Shown: piece by piece, positions 44,976 through 56,650 of the stretch
How the letters are laid out: every line of letters starts with the position of its first letter
Position numbering within the stretch: the stretch's first letter is position 1
NCBI GenBank assembly: GCA_963995505.1
Contig: OZ023190.1
Location: 14,626,092 to 14,690,091, forward strand
Direction: 5' to 3'
Source of the DNA: Hypericum androsaemum
Lineage: Eukaryota; Streptophyta; Magnoliopsida; Malpighiales; Hypericaceae
Length of the DNA: 64,000 bases
Notes under the pieces: model-generated
The model's input: only the letters and a program-made list of their open reading frames with translations
What the model was told of the DNA's origin: nothing
Database searches by the model: none
Program-made: the position numbers and the translations under genes

Positions 44976-46682
44976 CTAAGGCACGAACGTTAAGTTGAAT
45001 TCTACTAAGGCTAATGCCCACTTGCCAAGTCTTCCTCTCATGATGGGTCCAGCGAGTAAGTGCTTGATGACGTCGGTCTGGGCTACTACCTTCACCTCCG
45101 TGGGTAAGAGGTAGTACCTCAACTTCCTACAAGCAAAGAAGAGACAAAGGCATAACTTTTCAATGGATGAATATCGTGTTTCCGTTCCTAAAAGAGATCG
45201 GCTCAAGTAGTAGACAGCTTGCTCCTTCCCGTCGTTATTCTCCTGAGCAAGTAGACACCTGATTGAATCTCGAGCGGCCGATATGTACAGCAACAATGGT
45301 CTGTTCGGGGTCGGCGGAGTGACTACGAGGGGTGAGGATAAATACTCTTTGAGCTCGTCGAAGGCTTGCTGGTGCTTGTCTTCCCATTGGAATTCGCCTC
45401 CCTTTAACTTGAGCAAGTTAGAAAACGACCGTGTCCGGCCCGCCGTGTTGGATATGAACCGACGCAAGAAATTTACCTGGCCGAGGAAACGTTGCAACTC
45501 CTTCTTGTTTCGAGGAGGTTGGGCTTGTTGAATCGCCTTGATCTTGTTTTTATTGATCTCGATGCCTCGCTTATGGACAAGAAATCCCAAGAAGTTCCCT
45601 GCAGACACCCCGAACGCACACTTTAACGGGTTCATCTTGAGCTGGTGTTCCCGCATCCTCTCAAACGATGCCCGTAAGTGCTTCAAGTGTTGGGCGTGAT
45701 CATGGGACTTGACCACCACATTGTCAATGTATACTTCCATAAATTTGCCGATGAAATCCGGAAAGATCAGGTGCATCCCCTTTTGGTATGTAGCTCCGGC
45801 GTTCTTGAGTCCAAAAGGCATAACTACCCATTCAAAAATCCCGATAGACCCTGGACATCTGAACGCCGTCTTATGAACGTCCTCCTTAGCAAGATAAATT
45901 TGATTATAACCGGAATGACCGTCCATGAAGCTCAGTACTTCATGCCCGCCTGCCGCGTCAACCAACATATCGGCGATGGGCATTTGATATTCATCTTTTG
46001 GAGTAGAAGAGTTTAAATCTCTAAAGTCAATGCAAACCCGAATTTTTCCATTCTTCTTGACAACGGGTACAATATTGGATAGCCACTCCACATAATTGGC
46101 TTTTCGTATGAAGCCGGCTTCTAAGAGTCTATCTATCTCTAGCTTGACTTTCTCTACTACTTCTGGCATCATCCTCCTCATCGGCTGCTGATAAGGCCAA
46201 AAACCCGGCCTTATAGGGAGTCGATGTTCTATGAGGGATCTATCCAGGCCTGGCATCTCGTCATAATCCCAAGCAAAATAGTCTTGGTACTCCGTCAGTA
46301 GCTCGACCAGGTCCTTCTCGAAGTCTTCAGGAAGCCGCTCACTGATGAACACAGGCCGGCCTCCTTTTTCTGATTGGAGAATTATTTCCTTTAGGGGATC
46401 CTTCACCTCTGCCTTGGCATCATCGAGCTTGCTTGGTGCCGGGTGAAGATCGCTCATCCTTAATAGCTCCAGTGGGTCTTGGCCGTCATCCTCGAAGACG
46501 TACTCGGCCGCTTCATATTGTGACAAGGCGTAGACCTCCATCCGCCTTGCCATCTCCTCAACAGTTGGATTACTCCCGAAAGGCAAGCCTAAGCAGTTGC
46601 CCCCCGAGTGCAGCTGTAACTGGTCGTTGGGTAGAAGGGACCTCCCTTTCGACCGAGCATGCGATCCCAGCAATGCGGCCAT
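44976..46682 (-). pseudogene. Gypsy reverse transcriptase and RNase H
   Basis: A 568-codon open frame reads RT fingers (IRVCIDFRDLNSSTPKDEYQ), motif A (LSFMDGHSGYNQI), motif B (FGLKNAGATYQKGM), motif C (EVYIDNVVVKS), the thumb, and an RNase H-like domain to FNLTFVP. Motif C has YIDN where the family has YIDD, so the second catalytic aspartate is asparagine. The frame is shifted by one base relative to the protease frame before it. Confidence 0.88.
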
Positions 46683-47613
46683 CTTCGTTGCTCCATGCCA
46701 TTGATGTTGGTATCACAGAGCCATCATAAAAGGCCGCTTCCACATTATTGGTATTCAACGCGAAGGGATTGGTGTCGGCAGCCACCAACTCTACCTTGCC
46801 GTCCGGCTTCCATTGGATGAGGAACTGATGAAGGGATGACGGGATGACTTGAGCCGAGTGAATCCAATCTCGCCCCAACAACCAGTTATAGGAAGTCTTC
46901 GCCTCTATGACAAAGAATGCGACCTCCCTACTCACAGAACCGACACTAACTTCGGCTGCGAGCATTTTGAGTGGACGTGTACCCTTTCCCGCAAAGTCCA
47001 TCATGACCATGTCAGTCGGAATCAAACGCTCCTTCTCCTTGTTCAGCCTCGAGAGTAATGACTGGGGAATGATATTGACGGTAGCCCCATTGTCCACCAG
47101 AATCCTTCCAACCGGCTTCCCGAATATATGAGCCGTGATGTACAACGGCTTGAGGTGCCTACACATGTTGGTGGTGGGTTTTGCAATAGTGATGCTATTG
47201 CTGAAGTCTTCAATTATGGGCACCGCCATAGACTTTTCTCCGATCTCGTACTTTCCGAGATCTCCTTCAATCACATCCCCTTCTAGGTAACTGGGCTAAT
47301 TCTCCTTTGGTCCGAACATGGCCGGGAGGGTGAAGACCATATTGACTTGTAAGTCTTGGTTATTTTCATCAAGGTCATCCTCATTCGCGCTATCCTCCAG
47401 CTCTACCTTCTCGCCCATCTCATCTTCACGAACAAAATGCCTCATCTGCCATGCCAGGTACTCTCTCTCGTTACTAGGACTTGGTGGTTCATCGTCCTCG
47501 CCGTCCAGCATGAGACCATCACCATCCCCAATAAGTTCATCTAAATCTAGTAACTCTTCTTCGTGATGGTCGGGGAGACCGTGTAGTCTCAACTTCTCAT
47601 AATTCTTGATCAT
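46570..47613 (-). pseudogene. Gypsy protease region
   Basis: The frame includes LYITAHIFGKPVGRILVDNG followed by ATVNIIPQ, the DNGA-type aspartic protease site of Tat elements, and SYNWLLGRDWIH, the second conserved block. Upstream, an acidic linker (47613-47296) lies in the same frame after a stop. A frameshift near 46680 separates it from RT. Confidence 0.82.
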
Positions 47614-50600
47614 AACGCAGGCTGGGTGTACGGCCTTTTCTCTTTGAGAGGGTTGCTAACCTCATTGTCCTCGCTAATGCTATCATCCCGACCTGACCCC
47701 TCATTCCGACTCGAGATGTCGTTGAGACTCAACTTCTTGAAGGATCCAAACCTTGCCACCCCCACATCTAGATCGACCATGACTTCCCCGTGTGAAGTGG
47801 TTTGCCCTTTTTGTGGGGAGTTATCTTTGGGGCGGACCTTACATTCCGTCTTCGATACCCATACCTTATTCAGCTCTCGTTCTCCCCCGAAGTCGACGTG
47901 CCTCTTTGCCTTGATGAGTGTTGCCGACATCCTCGATCCACTAAATTCCTTCATTGGAGCTTTCCCCTTGTCGAATCTTTGTGTTGATAACTTCGTTTCA
48001 TCACCAAAGTCTTTCATGGGCGTCTGGTCCTTGCCATCGACCTCTCTCATCGGTGCTTTTCCTTTGTCGGGCCTTGGGGCGTCGATCTCCATGGACCGGC
48101 TTTGTCTGAAAGCCGCACGGCATGGAACTTCGGGAAGGGCTATGAGGGCTTCTTGCTCTTTGAGTCGAGCCTTGCGCTCGGCTAACATTTTTTCCAGATC
48201 TCGAGTAACTTGCTTCTCGACCTGAATCCTACTTTCCAGGCGACGCCTTTGAGTATGAGTAAGGGGTTCAGGTGTAAGTGGTCTCGGTGCACGCCTCTTC
48301 TCTCCTAATCGGTGGAATACACCTCCCTGACGCTCAGTGCTATCTCGAAGATCTATTTTGATGTGAGGGTGACGAAGTTGTCCACCTTGCCCCCCGAGTC
48401 TTTCTTTTACGTCTCTTGGATGTTCTCGCCTCTCGGGACTCTCCTCCGGGCCTCTTGGAAGTTCTTTCCCTTCGAGTGTCTCCTTGAGCTCCTACAGCAG
48501 TTGTTGTGCCCTAAGTTGTCTCGTGGACTCACTCGACTGCTCTCGTCTTTCATGTTTAGGCGATCCTTGCTGTCCGTGTTTCCCGGGTCCATCCCTCTAG
48601 TCCCGGTGGTATTCTCGTCGTTCATTTCTCCCGAGTCTATCCCTCAGATCTCGAGAAGGTTCTTGGTGCCCATGCCCCCCGAGTTTCTCTCTCAGGTCTC
48701 GGGCAGGTTGACGTTTATGCCCCCCGAGTATCTCCCTCAGATCACGAGAAGGTTTTCGGCATCCATGTCCTCCGAGTATCTCTCTCAGGTCTCGGGAAGG
48801 TTCTTGGCATCCATGTCCGAGCTTCTCCCTTAGGTCGTTGAGGGGTGACCGTCGGGCATGCTTGGGATCTTCCTCCTCATTCTGGTCCCTTGCCATACTC
48901 ACCATATTGATGGGTACGGTGAAGGGTGCCGAGGGTTGTTCTTTGGGGAACCTCAAACGCCCGTCCTTGATTGCTTGTTGCACTTGGTTGCGAAATACCA
49001 CACAATTGGCTGTATTGTGTGACTTACTCGCATGCCACTTGCAGTACTTCATCCCCTTCAGCTCCTTCTCTTCGGGTATCTTGTGTCCGGGTGGTAACAC
49101 GATCTGGCCGTTCTTGAGGAGATTATCGAAAATCTCATCGGCCTTTGTGACATCGAACGAGTACTCTCGGCCGACCTCGTTGAAGCCCTTGCTCTGTTGA
49201 GGCGAGTTCCCAGGACGGGTGAACTCGTTGGGGACCATCATCGTCTTGTGGACCAAGCTTTCGCACTCGTATGGCTTACCCTTCTTGAACTCGGCCACCA
49301 TCTCCTCCATTGTTTGTCCTTCTTCGAGACCCCATTCATCACTAAATTGGTCAATCTCAAGCATAGGGTCATAGCGATGATAGGTACCTTTTGAAGAAGA
49401 AGTCCTTATGTCCTTTTCGTAGATCAGCTGATGTGCCATGGCAGCCTTTTGCGCCAACTCGGATAGGTCTCGGAACCTCCCGACTCTGAGCTTCTTCCGA
49501 AGGCGAAAGGTAAGCCCTTGCATGGCCAAAGCTGCTAAGTCAGACTCTGATAAGTTGGTCGGGCACCTGTTCTTCGCCTTCCGAAAGCGAATTATGAACT
49601 TTTCCACAGATTCACCTTCGAGCTGTTGCATATGAGCGAAGTCTGATATGGTTATGGTCGGCTCTGCCCTGTAGAATTGGTCGTGAAACTTCTGTTCCAT
49701 GTCAGGCCAATCTCGCACCGATCCCGGCGGTAGGCTAATATACCAAGCGAAGGCTGTCTTGGTCAGAGTCATAGGGAACTGGCGTAGAAGCCATGCTCCA
49801 TGGATCGAGGTTTCTCCGCATTGAATGACGAAGCGAGCAACGTGCTCTACCGTCAACTGGCTCTCTTCGCCCGAAAACTTGGTGAACTCCGGGACTCGAT
49901 ATCCCTGTGGGTAGTGGACTCAATCAACATCCGCCGGGTAAGGCTTAACGAACCTTGGATGCGGGATATTCCTTGGTTCGAACCCCAGGTTCCTAAGCAT
50001 CTCGGCCAATCCCTCCCTCTGGTAGACCTCTTGGTTGAGGTTAGGTATCGGCCGTCCCTCTAAAGGTGGTCGCTGGTTCAGCTCCTCTTCTTCAGGTCTA
50101 GGTTGTCGCTGGCTTGGCCTTGCTTGATTTCCATCATATATCAGCTGCCGAATGACGGGGTTGTGGACGTCCTCCTCGTCCAACTCGGTTTGCCTTGGTC
50201 GAGGGGTCATAGTGATCGGGGCGAAGTTTGGAATCATTGGCTCGTACAGGGCGTTTGTCCGGATGCTCCCCCTCTCGAAGGAACCTTGATCAGCCTCAAC
50301 CCTGGTAGGGCATGACCTCTCCTGAGCGCCGAGTGGTTGGGTGTACCCCATTCCTGAATCATCTATCCCTTGGGTCTCCTTGCGTGAGGATGCTTGGAAT
50401 GGCACGTACATGGGCGTCCCTGCTGGTGGCTTTCGGCTGAGCACATAAGGTGTTTCCGGCGCTTTGTCGAACGACATGGTGCCAACCTTGGAGTGATCGA
50501 ACGGTGCGGAGACACCCTTCCCTTTGCTTTGAGCCTCCAATGCCTTGGCAATTTTGTTCACTATAGCAGGCCTCACGATCTGGGTGAAGTAGTCCACGGT

Positions 50601-51113
50601 GTGCTGGTTGCTTTCCATAGCCGCTCTCTGGATTGATTCGTCCGCGTGTTTACAGACTTCTTGGATCTGACTGGAGATCTGATTAGAGAATCGCTTGTAG
50701 GACTCCTCTGTTTGTCGGGTCATCCCTGAGATCTCCTCTGAACGCTTGATGACATGTTCGAGGTCCTGTTGTAGTCATTCGTTCCTCTGCTCTATGATAT
50801 CAAGCTTCTCAACCATTGAGGTGATTTGGTCGGCTAGCCTCATGAGTAAAGCCGAGTCGGTAGTATTCGATTCCTTGAAGGGAACCGGGTTGGTATTGCT
50901 CCTCCCGATCCCCGTCTGGACAACAGGGAGAGCCGGCTCCTTGTTGCGAGCCGAGTTGGTAAAGTTCTTCCCGGCATTTTGCTGAGAAGATATGGGTGGT
51001 GCCGTCTCCTTGCCGGAAACTGCGTCGGATGAACTCCTCCCAACGAGTTGCTGGGAAGAAGGTGCCGCCTCCTTGGGGTTGGAATTGGCTTGAGCAGCAT
51101 GGTTCTTGGTCAT
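47610..51113 (-). pseudogene. Gypsy gag polyprotein, interrupted by stops
   Basis: ATG 51113-51111 starts a frame that runs, with stops at 50775-50777, 49920-49922 and around 48500-48597, to 47610. The gag core reads AWYISLPPGSVRDWPDMEQK, HDQFYRAEPTITISDF and MQQLEGESVEKFIIRFRKAK. A zinc-knuckle-like CKWHASKSHNTANC follows. The C-terminal region has the RDLREILGGHG repeats, then KGKAPM repeats. Gag assembles the particle and packages RNA. All segments down to 48188 are in one frame, so the stops are point changes. Confidence 0.82.
48610..48850 (-). repeat. Tandem repeats in the Gypsy gag C-terminus
   Basis: About five units of 50-60 bases encode variants of SRDLREILGGHGCRKP on the minus strand. 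Confidence 0.8.
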
Positions 51114-51156
51114 CTTGATCGAACGAAGCTAGACCGCCTTCTCAGACGCCCTCCTT

Positions 51157-51177
51157 AGTCCCACCGAGCGTGCCAAA
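51157..51177 (-). other. Probable primer-binding site of the Gypsy element
   Basis: On the minus strand, four bases inside the LTR, TTTTGGCACGCTCGGTGGGA resembles the GGCACGC-GGTGGGAC leader common in Tat-lineage elements. The matching tRNA was not identified. Confidence 0.55.
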
Positions 51178-51181
51178 AATA

Positions 51182-52343
51182 TGTTACGGAGAAAGTGGGT
51201 ACAAGAACGTCAAGACTACCCGAGACGGATCCGGAGTGGTCGTCCCAAGGTCGGCCTAACGGAAAGGGTGAAAAAAGAGCTAGACTACGAGCTACAAGCT
51301 ATGGAAATGATAAAGAGTAAATAAGTTTATTTGTTGTGTTCATCATCTCCGTTCTCTCGCCCGAGCTCCCTTTATATAGCACGTCTTGACCTAGCTCCAT
51401 CCTTCCCGTGCAAGAAACGCCGTCCCGAGTGAATATTTCGTTTCCAAATTAACCCGGCTTAGAATAGGAAAATATAAACCGTCTTCCTCATATGAACAGA
51501 TCTCGTCTCCGATTAGAAATATGCAGGTCGTGTCGCCCAAGCAACTGTGCCCCAAAGTCTTATTGGAATCCTGGAAATCCCGGCTCTACTTAGGAAAATA
51601 TAAGTCGAGCCGACCCGATCCTCTCGAACCTTCTACGCAAAAGCTCATTTTAAGCTTGTCATCACCTAAACAGCTTACCGTCTTTAAACCCACAACGGGC
51701 CCAAGCCTTCCGCCTACATGGACCAAGACGAACTTTCTACCCGGGCCCCCAAAGCGGGATCGTCAAATCCATCCGGGCCCCTAAACGGAATCGGACCTTC
51801 CGCCCGCGAACACGAAGTAAAAGGCGGGCCTTACCGCCTTCAAAGCGGAAACTCGTAGGCCTACCGCCCGGGCTCCAAAACGGGCCTTACCGCCAGCTCC
51901 TCCAAGCGGGCTCATTCCGCTCAGGCCCTAGGCGGAATTCTCCTTCCGCCTTCAACCAAGAGAAAGGCCGAACCGGTCCTACTGCTCATGTTCCAAAGCG
52001 GATCCTACCGCCCATGCTTGCACATGAAGGGCGGTATACTACCGCCCGTGCTTGCACATGAAGGGCGGTATACTACCGCCCGCCCGTGCTTGCACTTGAC
52101 GTTCTTGTTGACGTTCTTGTTGATGTTCTTGACATGAAGGGCGGTATACTACCGCCCGTGCTTGCACATGAAGGGCGGTATACTACCGCCGCCTTGAAGG
52201 GCGGTATACTACCGTCCACCTCAGAGTGCATTGAGCGGTCCAATGGGTCGTTCAAAGACAACGACGAGTCCGGACCTTTCCACGCAAACCCGGAAACAAC
52301 CATCTTCGTCTGAAACCCGGCATATAATTTTTGTATTCCAACA
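51182..52343 (-). repeat. 5' LTR of the Gypsy element
   Basis: 1162 bp, nearly identical to 37981-39121 with scattered substitutions and one more hairpin repeat copy. Confidence 0.92.
52020..52218. repeat. Hairpin repeat array in the right Gypsy LTR (5 copies)
   Basis: Five copies of the GGGCGGTATACTACCGCCC hairpin unit, one of which lacks a C before the last unit. The left LTR has four, so the array changed by whole units. Confidence 0.85.
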
Positions 52344-52348
52344 ATTAT

Positions 52349-53517
52349 ATAACATTATGGGACCCAAATATTATAAATTTTGCCTATCAAATTAGAAACC
52401 AGTTACATGTAGCTGGACTTTCATGTGGATATGAATGAGCCATGTTTTTCACATAAGTTAATTTTGACCTGTTAAGTAAGAGGATGACAAGGAAAAAAAA
52501 AAGAGGATGACAAATTACAAATTCTCTTTCGGTAAAACATGTATTTTGAACTCAATCGATTATCACTATTTTGGATATAAATTAGATGTCCGTATTCAAT
52601 TGTGCGGCCAACATGTTTAAAAAGTTGAATCGCCACTTACTATGATGAAATAAATAGTCAGGTGGAAAGCAACGTTGATTGCGCGGCGACCCGAGAACGC
52701 ACTTTCTTCTTAAATGTTTTATCATTCCTTCGTACTACTATAATAATAATTATTATTTTAACAAAAGGGAATGCTGCAGATTTCTGTTGGATGCTTTTCC
52801 TTGTTAGTTTTTGTACGAAAACTATAGAGTAAACGACTGTCACATCAGTTTCAATTTCATATAACGCTCTTATACTAATAGGCGATTGTTTTGTTAATCG
52901 CAGAATACTCGCTAAATTTTGTATAATATTTTCCACCGATCTCACACAAAGTTCAACTTACACCATCTAAAGTTTAAAATTTTAAAATAAATTAAAGATT
53001 TAAAAAGAATAAAAATTTATTCCAAAAAATTTTCTGATTCCTCCGATCTCCGAGTCAACCGGTCGGACTGCCAGTCGAACCGGATATTTTTATATTTTTT
53101 TCCTATTTTAAAATAATATATAGACTAAATTATACATTTAAAAACCTATATTCTCCGTATATTGGTTTATTCATTTCATCTCTAGCATTATTTTCTATGT
53201 TGATTTAGTTTATTTTGTGCTGATTTCAAAAAATTGAGTTCGGATCTGATTTTTTTTTAAAATTTTTGGTTTGGGTTGGACAAAATCTGGTCAGACCGTC
53301 TAGTCCGAGTCAGAAAAATAGACCAACCCACCCAATCCAACCGGATTTCGTCCGGTTGGTATCTTAACCACTTTTTCTGACCCGGGGTTGAGTCTGATTT
53401 ATAATTCGACCGGTCGGACCATATTTTTAAAAATTATGGTTCAAAGTTCAACCATTTTTATGGCATAAATATTTACCTGTCAAAAAAATCTAATTATAAA
53501 TAAAAATTCGTCAGGGC
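52349..53517. other. Intergenic, no gene seen
   Basis: AT-rich. Around 53040-53420, CCGGTCGGACC-type words recur in degenerate direct and inverted form, suggesting an old unclassified repeat. Confidence 0.4.
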
Positions 53518-53625
53518 TCTCAAGTTCAGGATGGGCACCGAGTATATAGTATGGGCCAGAGGAATAGCATGGCCCAAATACAAACCCAACACCAGAGCTT
53601 CGGGTCGCAGGCTGGGACGAGATGA
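53518..53625. repeat. Direct repeat partner of 56280-56395
   Basis: The two stretches share GAGGAATAG followed by ATGGCCCAAAT and CTTCGGG words in the same order. They bracket the first ARL1-like copy. Confidence 0.55.
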
Positions 53626-53632
53626 GTTCCAG

Positions 53633-55468
53633 ATCGGCTTCAGATGGGGGAAGTAGTCTCCACGATTCCGAGTAGGTTCCTCCCCATTGTTTCGGCGATT
53701 CTTCTTTTTTTTTTGTGGAATTTGATTTGGGAGATTGTGTTGGCGGCTCAGCGATTGGGTTCAATGTGGAGACCGTACAGTACAACAACATCAAGTTCCA
53801 GGCGTGGGATCTGGGTGAGTTCACTCTCTTTTTTTATTCATTCGGTCGATGTCTCGTATCTTATAGATTTTGGTATAGCGGATTAGTGATCGAGAACTAG
53901 GGTTGAGAGAGTCTGCTTGATCCGGGTGAGCGTGATCTTGAAGCGGATGCTTAATAGATCTAGGGTTTATTCTAGGAACGATGAACGGTTGTTCTCGTTA
54001 GTGTTTGAGCTGGGGGTTTATGCTGGCATGCCGTGGTTTAACGAACTTGTGGCTTTGTTTGAACAGGTGGGCAAACAAGTATCTGGTAATTCTTTCAGTC
54101 CCATGCATCTGCCTCTATGTGCAATGCAAATATTTTAGGAATTGTGTTGAGATCATAAAGAATTAGCTGCTCAGTTCTCTTAGGAATTGTGTTGAGTCTT
54201 TTACACGCCAAGTTGAGGCAAGCACATGATACAAAATGATTTGAAGTAGTGTTTGGGACCAAAAGACTTGGTGATATATTGCATCGTTTACGATCTCTGT
54301 CGAGCACAATGTTCCGTTTAGTGGACATCTGTCAACAATGGTTCGCGTTACCCTTTGATATGCGGGGTGGGGTATCTCCTCTTTATTAATTTCCTGCGAT
54401 CTGCTTGGAGGATACTTTTGTAGTTGAATATCATACTAAAAGGACATTAACAAACCCTTCCCCTAGTTAACATCTTCTCTAGTGCTTCCCTAGCACTTGT
54501 CAACACTTATACCGTGTTTATATTTTCTGGGAAGATCTTTATTTCTATTTCATGCCATATTGGAGGTGTTATTTTCCAAACTCCCAGGCTGTAATATATG
54601 TGGTTGATTCAAGCGACACGGATAGGTTGACGACTGCCAAAGAAGAATTTCATGCTATTCTAGAGGTATCTTCTTGGCTGAATCATTTTTTTTTAATACT
54701 TGCTATTTCATGCTAGTACTTTTATTGCCTGCTTATGAAACTTTCTATTATTGCCTGCTTATGAAACTTTCTATCTTCTTTTTCATAATGTACACGAGTC
54801 AATCTTTTAGAGCTAGTACGTTTCCTGAGGTCATCCGGCATACTGTTCTTGGTCTGGATTTCTTTAACAAGCAAAAAAACTACAGAAGTGTAACAAAAAG
54901 AGGGTTGAATCAGGAAACAGTCCATTGGTTCTTTGGATATGATTGATATGTTTCAGTGACCATTTATTTCCAAACAGAGACATGTATGCATGTAGTTGGG
55001 TTGAACGGAACTGGTCCTTTCCTTTTCTGATCTGATCAATGGATACCTCTGTTCAAGTCTTTTGATTTTTGATCTATTGGCAGTCCCCTTTTTTCCAATT
55101 CTGTTGGGATGAGGGGATCTTAGAAGGATAAGCAGGATGATCAAGCAATGAGAAACTTTTGCGGATTATGTGGTGAAATTTGTAATCAAATAGATTCATT
55201 GTACTATTGTTGTATGGAGCAAGATTTTCCTTTCCTGCATCAAGAAAGGGGATGGATATAGCTGAGTGCATGAATGTGCTTTATTTATGGGTAAACCTTG
55301 TCTGAAACCAACTTTCCTGCTGCCAGATGACAGCCATTAGTCTCAGATGGAATTTTCTCCTCTTCTAATGGCCGGTGCTTGATTGTTTTCATGTTGTTAA
55401 TCGAAGGACTCACTATAGAAATTATCAATTGCAGGTTGAGTAACACCTTAAGGGCTGGAGGGAGCTAA
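53633..55468 (+). pseudogene. ARL1: ARL1-type ARF-like GTPase pseudogene, copy 1
   Basis: Exons recognisable by homology are 53633-53671 (MGEVVSTIP), 53752-53814 (IGFNVETVQYNNIKFQAWDL), 54067-54085 (GGQTSI), 54554-54665 ([23 protein letters not shown]) and the last exon 55435-55468 (LSNTLRAGGS and stop). ARL1 is a Golgi small GTPase of about 182 residues. The first exon with the P-loop is absent, the acceptor before 54554 reads CAT where CAG is expected, and the exons carrying NKQD and the helix after it are deleted. It is a clear pseudogene, although the remaining exons have few substitutions. Confidence 0.85.
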
Positions 55469-55935
55469 TTTACACAAGAAAATCGCAACATTGACCCGAT
55501 AAGAAAGACCTCAGTGGTATCAGCCAACAGCGTGATTTACCCGTCTCCCTTCTCTTGTTCTACTAAATCTCTGTTGTCTTCTTCATCCAGTGGAGAACAT
55601 TCAACCATTGAGTTCCCGCAACCGCCCGTGTATGATTAGATACGAATATAGTGCATGATTTACCTAGTTCTCAGGTTATAATTCTTTAATTTATCATCAG
55701 CAATGGCCCATGTACTCTTCTCGTTCTCTCTGTTACTGCAATTGCATCCATACACTTGCAATAACACCAATGCACTTGCATCCATGGGTTCCATTATTGA
55801 TGAAAGAAATTGCAGGTTTCGAAGTACTACCTACTATCAAACGGTGTTTTGGGCCCATATTTTGATAAGGGAAAGCTGGCTGGATTCATAGGATTGCCTC
55901 TACATGTCATTCTACGATTCCAAAGCTCGCATTGG
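55020..55935. repeat. Duplicated 3' segment shared with 62520-63035
   Basis: Intron and downstream sequence of the two ARL1 copies align (TTTTCCAATTCTGTTGGGAT, GATAAGCAGGA, AAGCTGGCTGGAT). This shows a segmental duplication reaching past the stop codons, not a processed copy. Confidence 0.8.
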
Positions 55936-56279
55936 TAGGGCCTGTGACTGATTTGGGTTTCTTCGATTAGGGCTTCCGTGTTCCTAATTTGGGGAAAACT
56001 TGTGAGAATTTTTGGAATTTTTTTGGTCCTTTTATGCATTTTTGGTCCTTTTATGCCTTTTTGGTTTGGCTATTTTATTAATTTTTTTCCGTTGACTCGG
56101 ACCAATCCGGGTCAGCCAAGTTGTCGAACCACCACCGAATTTTTTATGCGGTTAGATTGCTCTTCAGATTTCAGGCAAACTGACTCGGGGTCTCTTTAAC
56201 ATTGATTGGTACCCAGAACTTGCATTCAGCAATTAGTGTACAGCGGTAACGCCATTATCTGCTTATATCTTTTAAGTTA

Positions 56280-56395
56280 AAATTCGCTGAGTTTTCAAAG
56301 ACGAGCACCCGATTATACTGTGGGCCTGAGGAATAGAATGGCCCAAATGGAAACTCAACGCTCGTCTTCGGGCCACGAACCGGGCAGAATATGAC
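56280..56395. repeat. Direct repeat partner of 53518-53625
   Basis: See the partner entry. This copy lies just left of the large TIR element. Confidence 0.55.
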
Positions 56396-56650
56396 CGGTC
56401 GTGTGGGTTTCGGGGACCTCGTTATTATGTTAGTACAATGTAGTTTTGCCATTTGATACTTACAATTTTGTAGTTCAAAACGCATCAAATTGGTCTCTGA
56501 AGTTTTAAAAAATCTTACGGGCAGCTGCCCTCCTGTCCAAAATCAAAACTACGTCGTCTTGTGCTTACATGACTCGCCTACTGGGCAAAACTTTTACCTC
56601 TTATTGCAGACTTGTTTTGAAGGCAAATATCTTACACTATAATAAAAGAA

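Larger units (their letters stand above)
37981..52343 (-). mobile_element. Ty3/Gypsy LTR retrotransposon (Tat-like), 14.4 kb, with antisense mobile-domain gene
   Basis: The element is on the minus strand, flanked by ATTAT at 37976-37980 and 52344-52348. It has LTRs of 1141 and 1162 bp, a primer-binding site at the right, and a GGGGGG-containing polypurine tract at the left LTR. The order of domains on the minus strand is gag, protease, RT, RNase H, a second RNase H and a truncated integrase. The second RNase H and an antisense extra gene point to the Tat lineage (Ogre, Retand and Grande relatives). LTRs differ at only scattered sites, so insertion is fairly recent, but the polyprotein has several stops and frameshifts. 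Confidence 0.93.

Noticed and set aside
47626..48225. 199-codon plus-strand frame
   Set aside because: It is the complement of the Gypsy gag tail; the minus strand carries the repeat structure and lies in the polyprotein frame.
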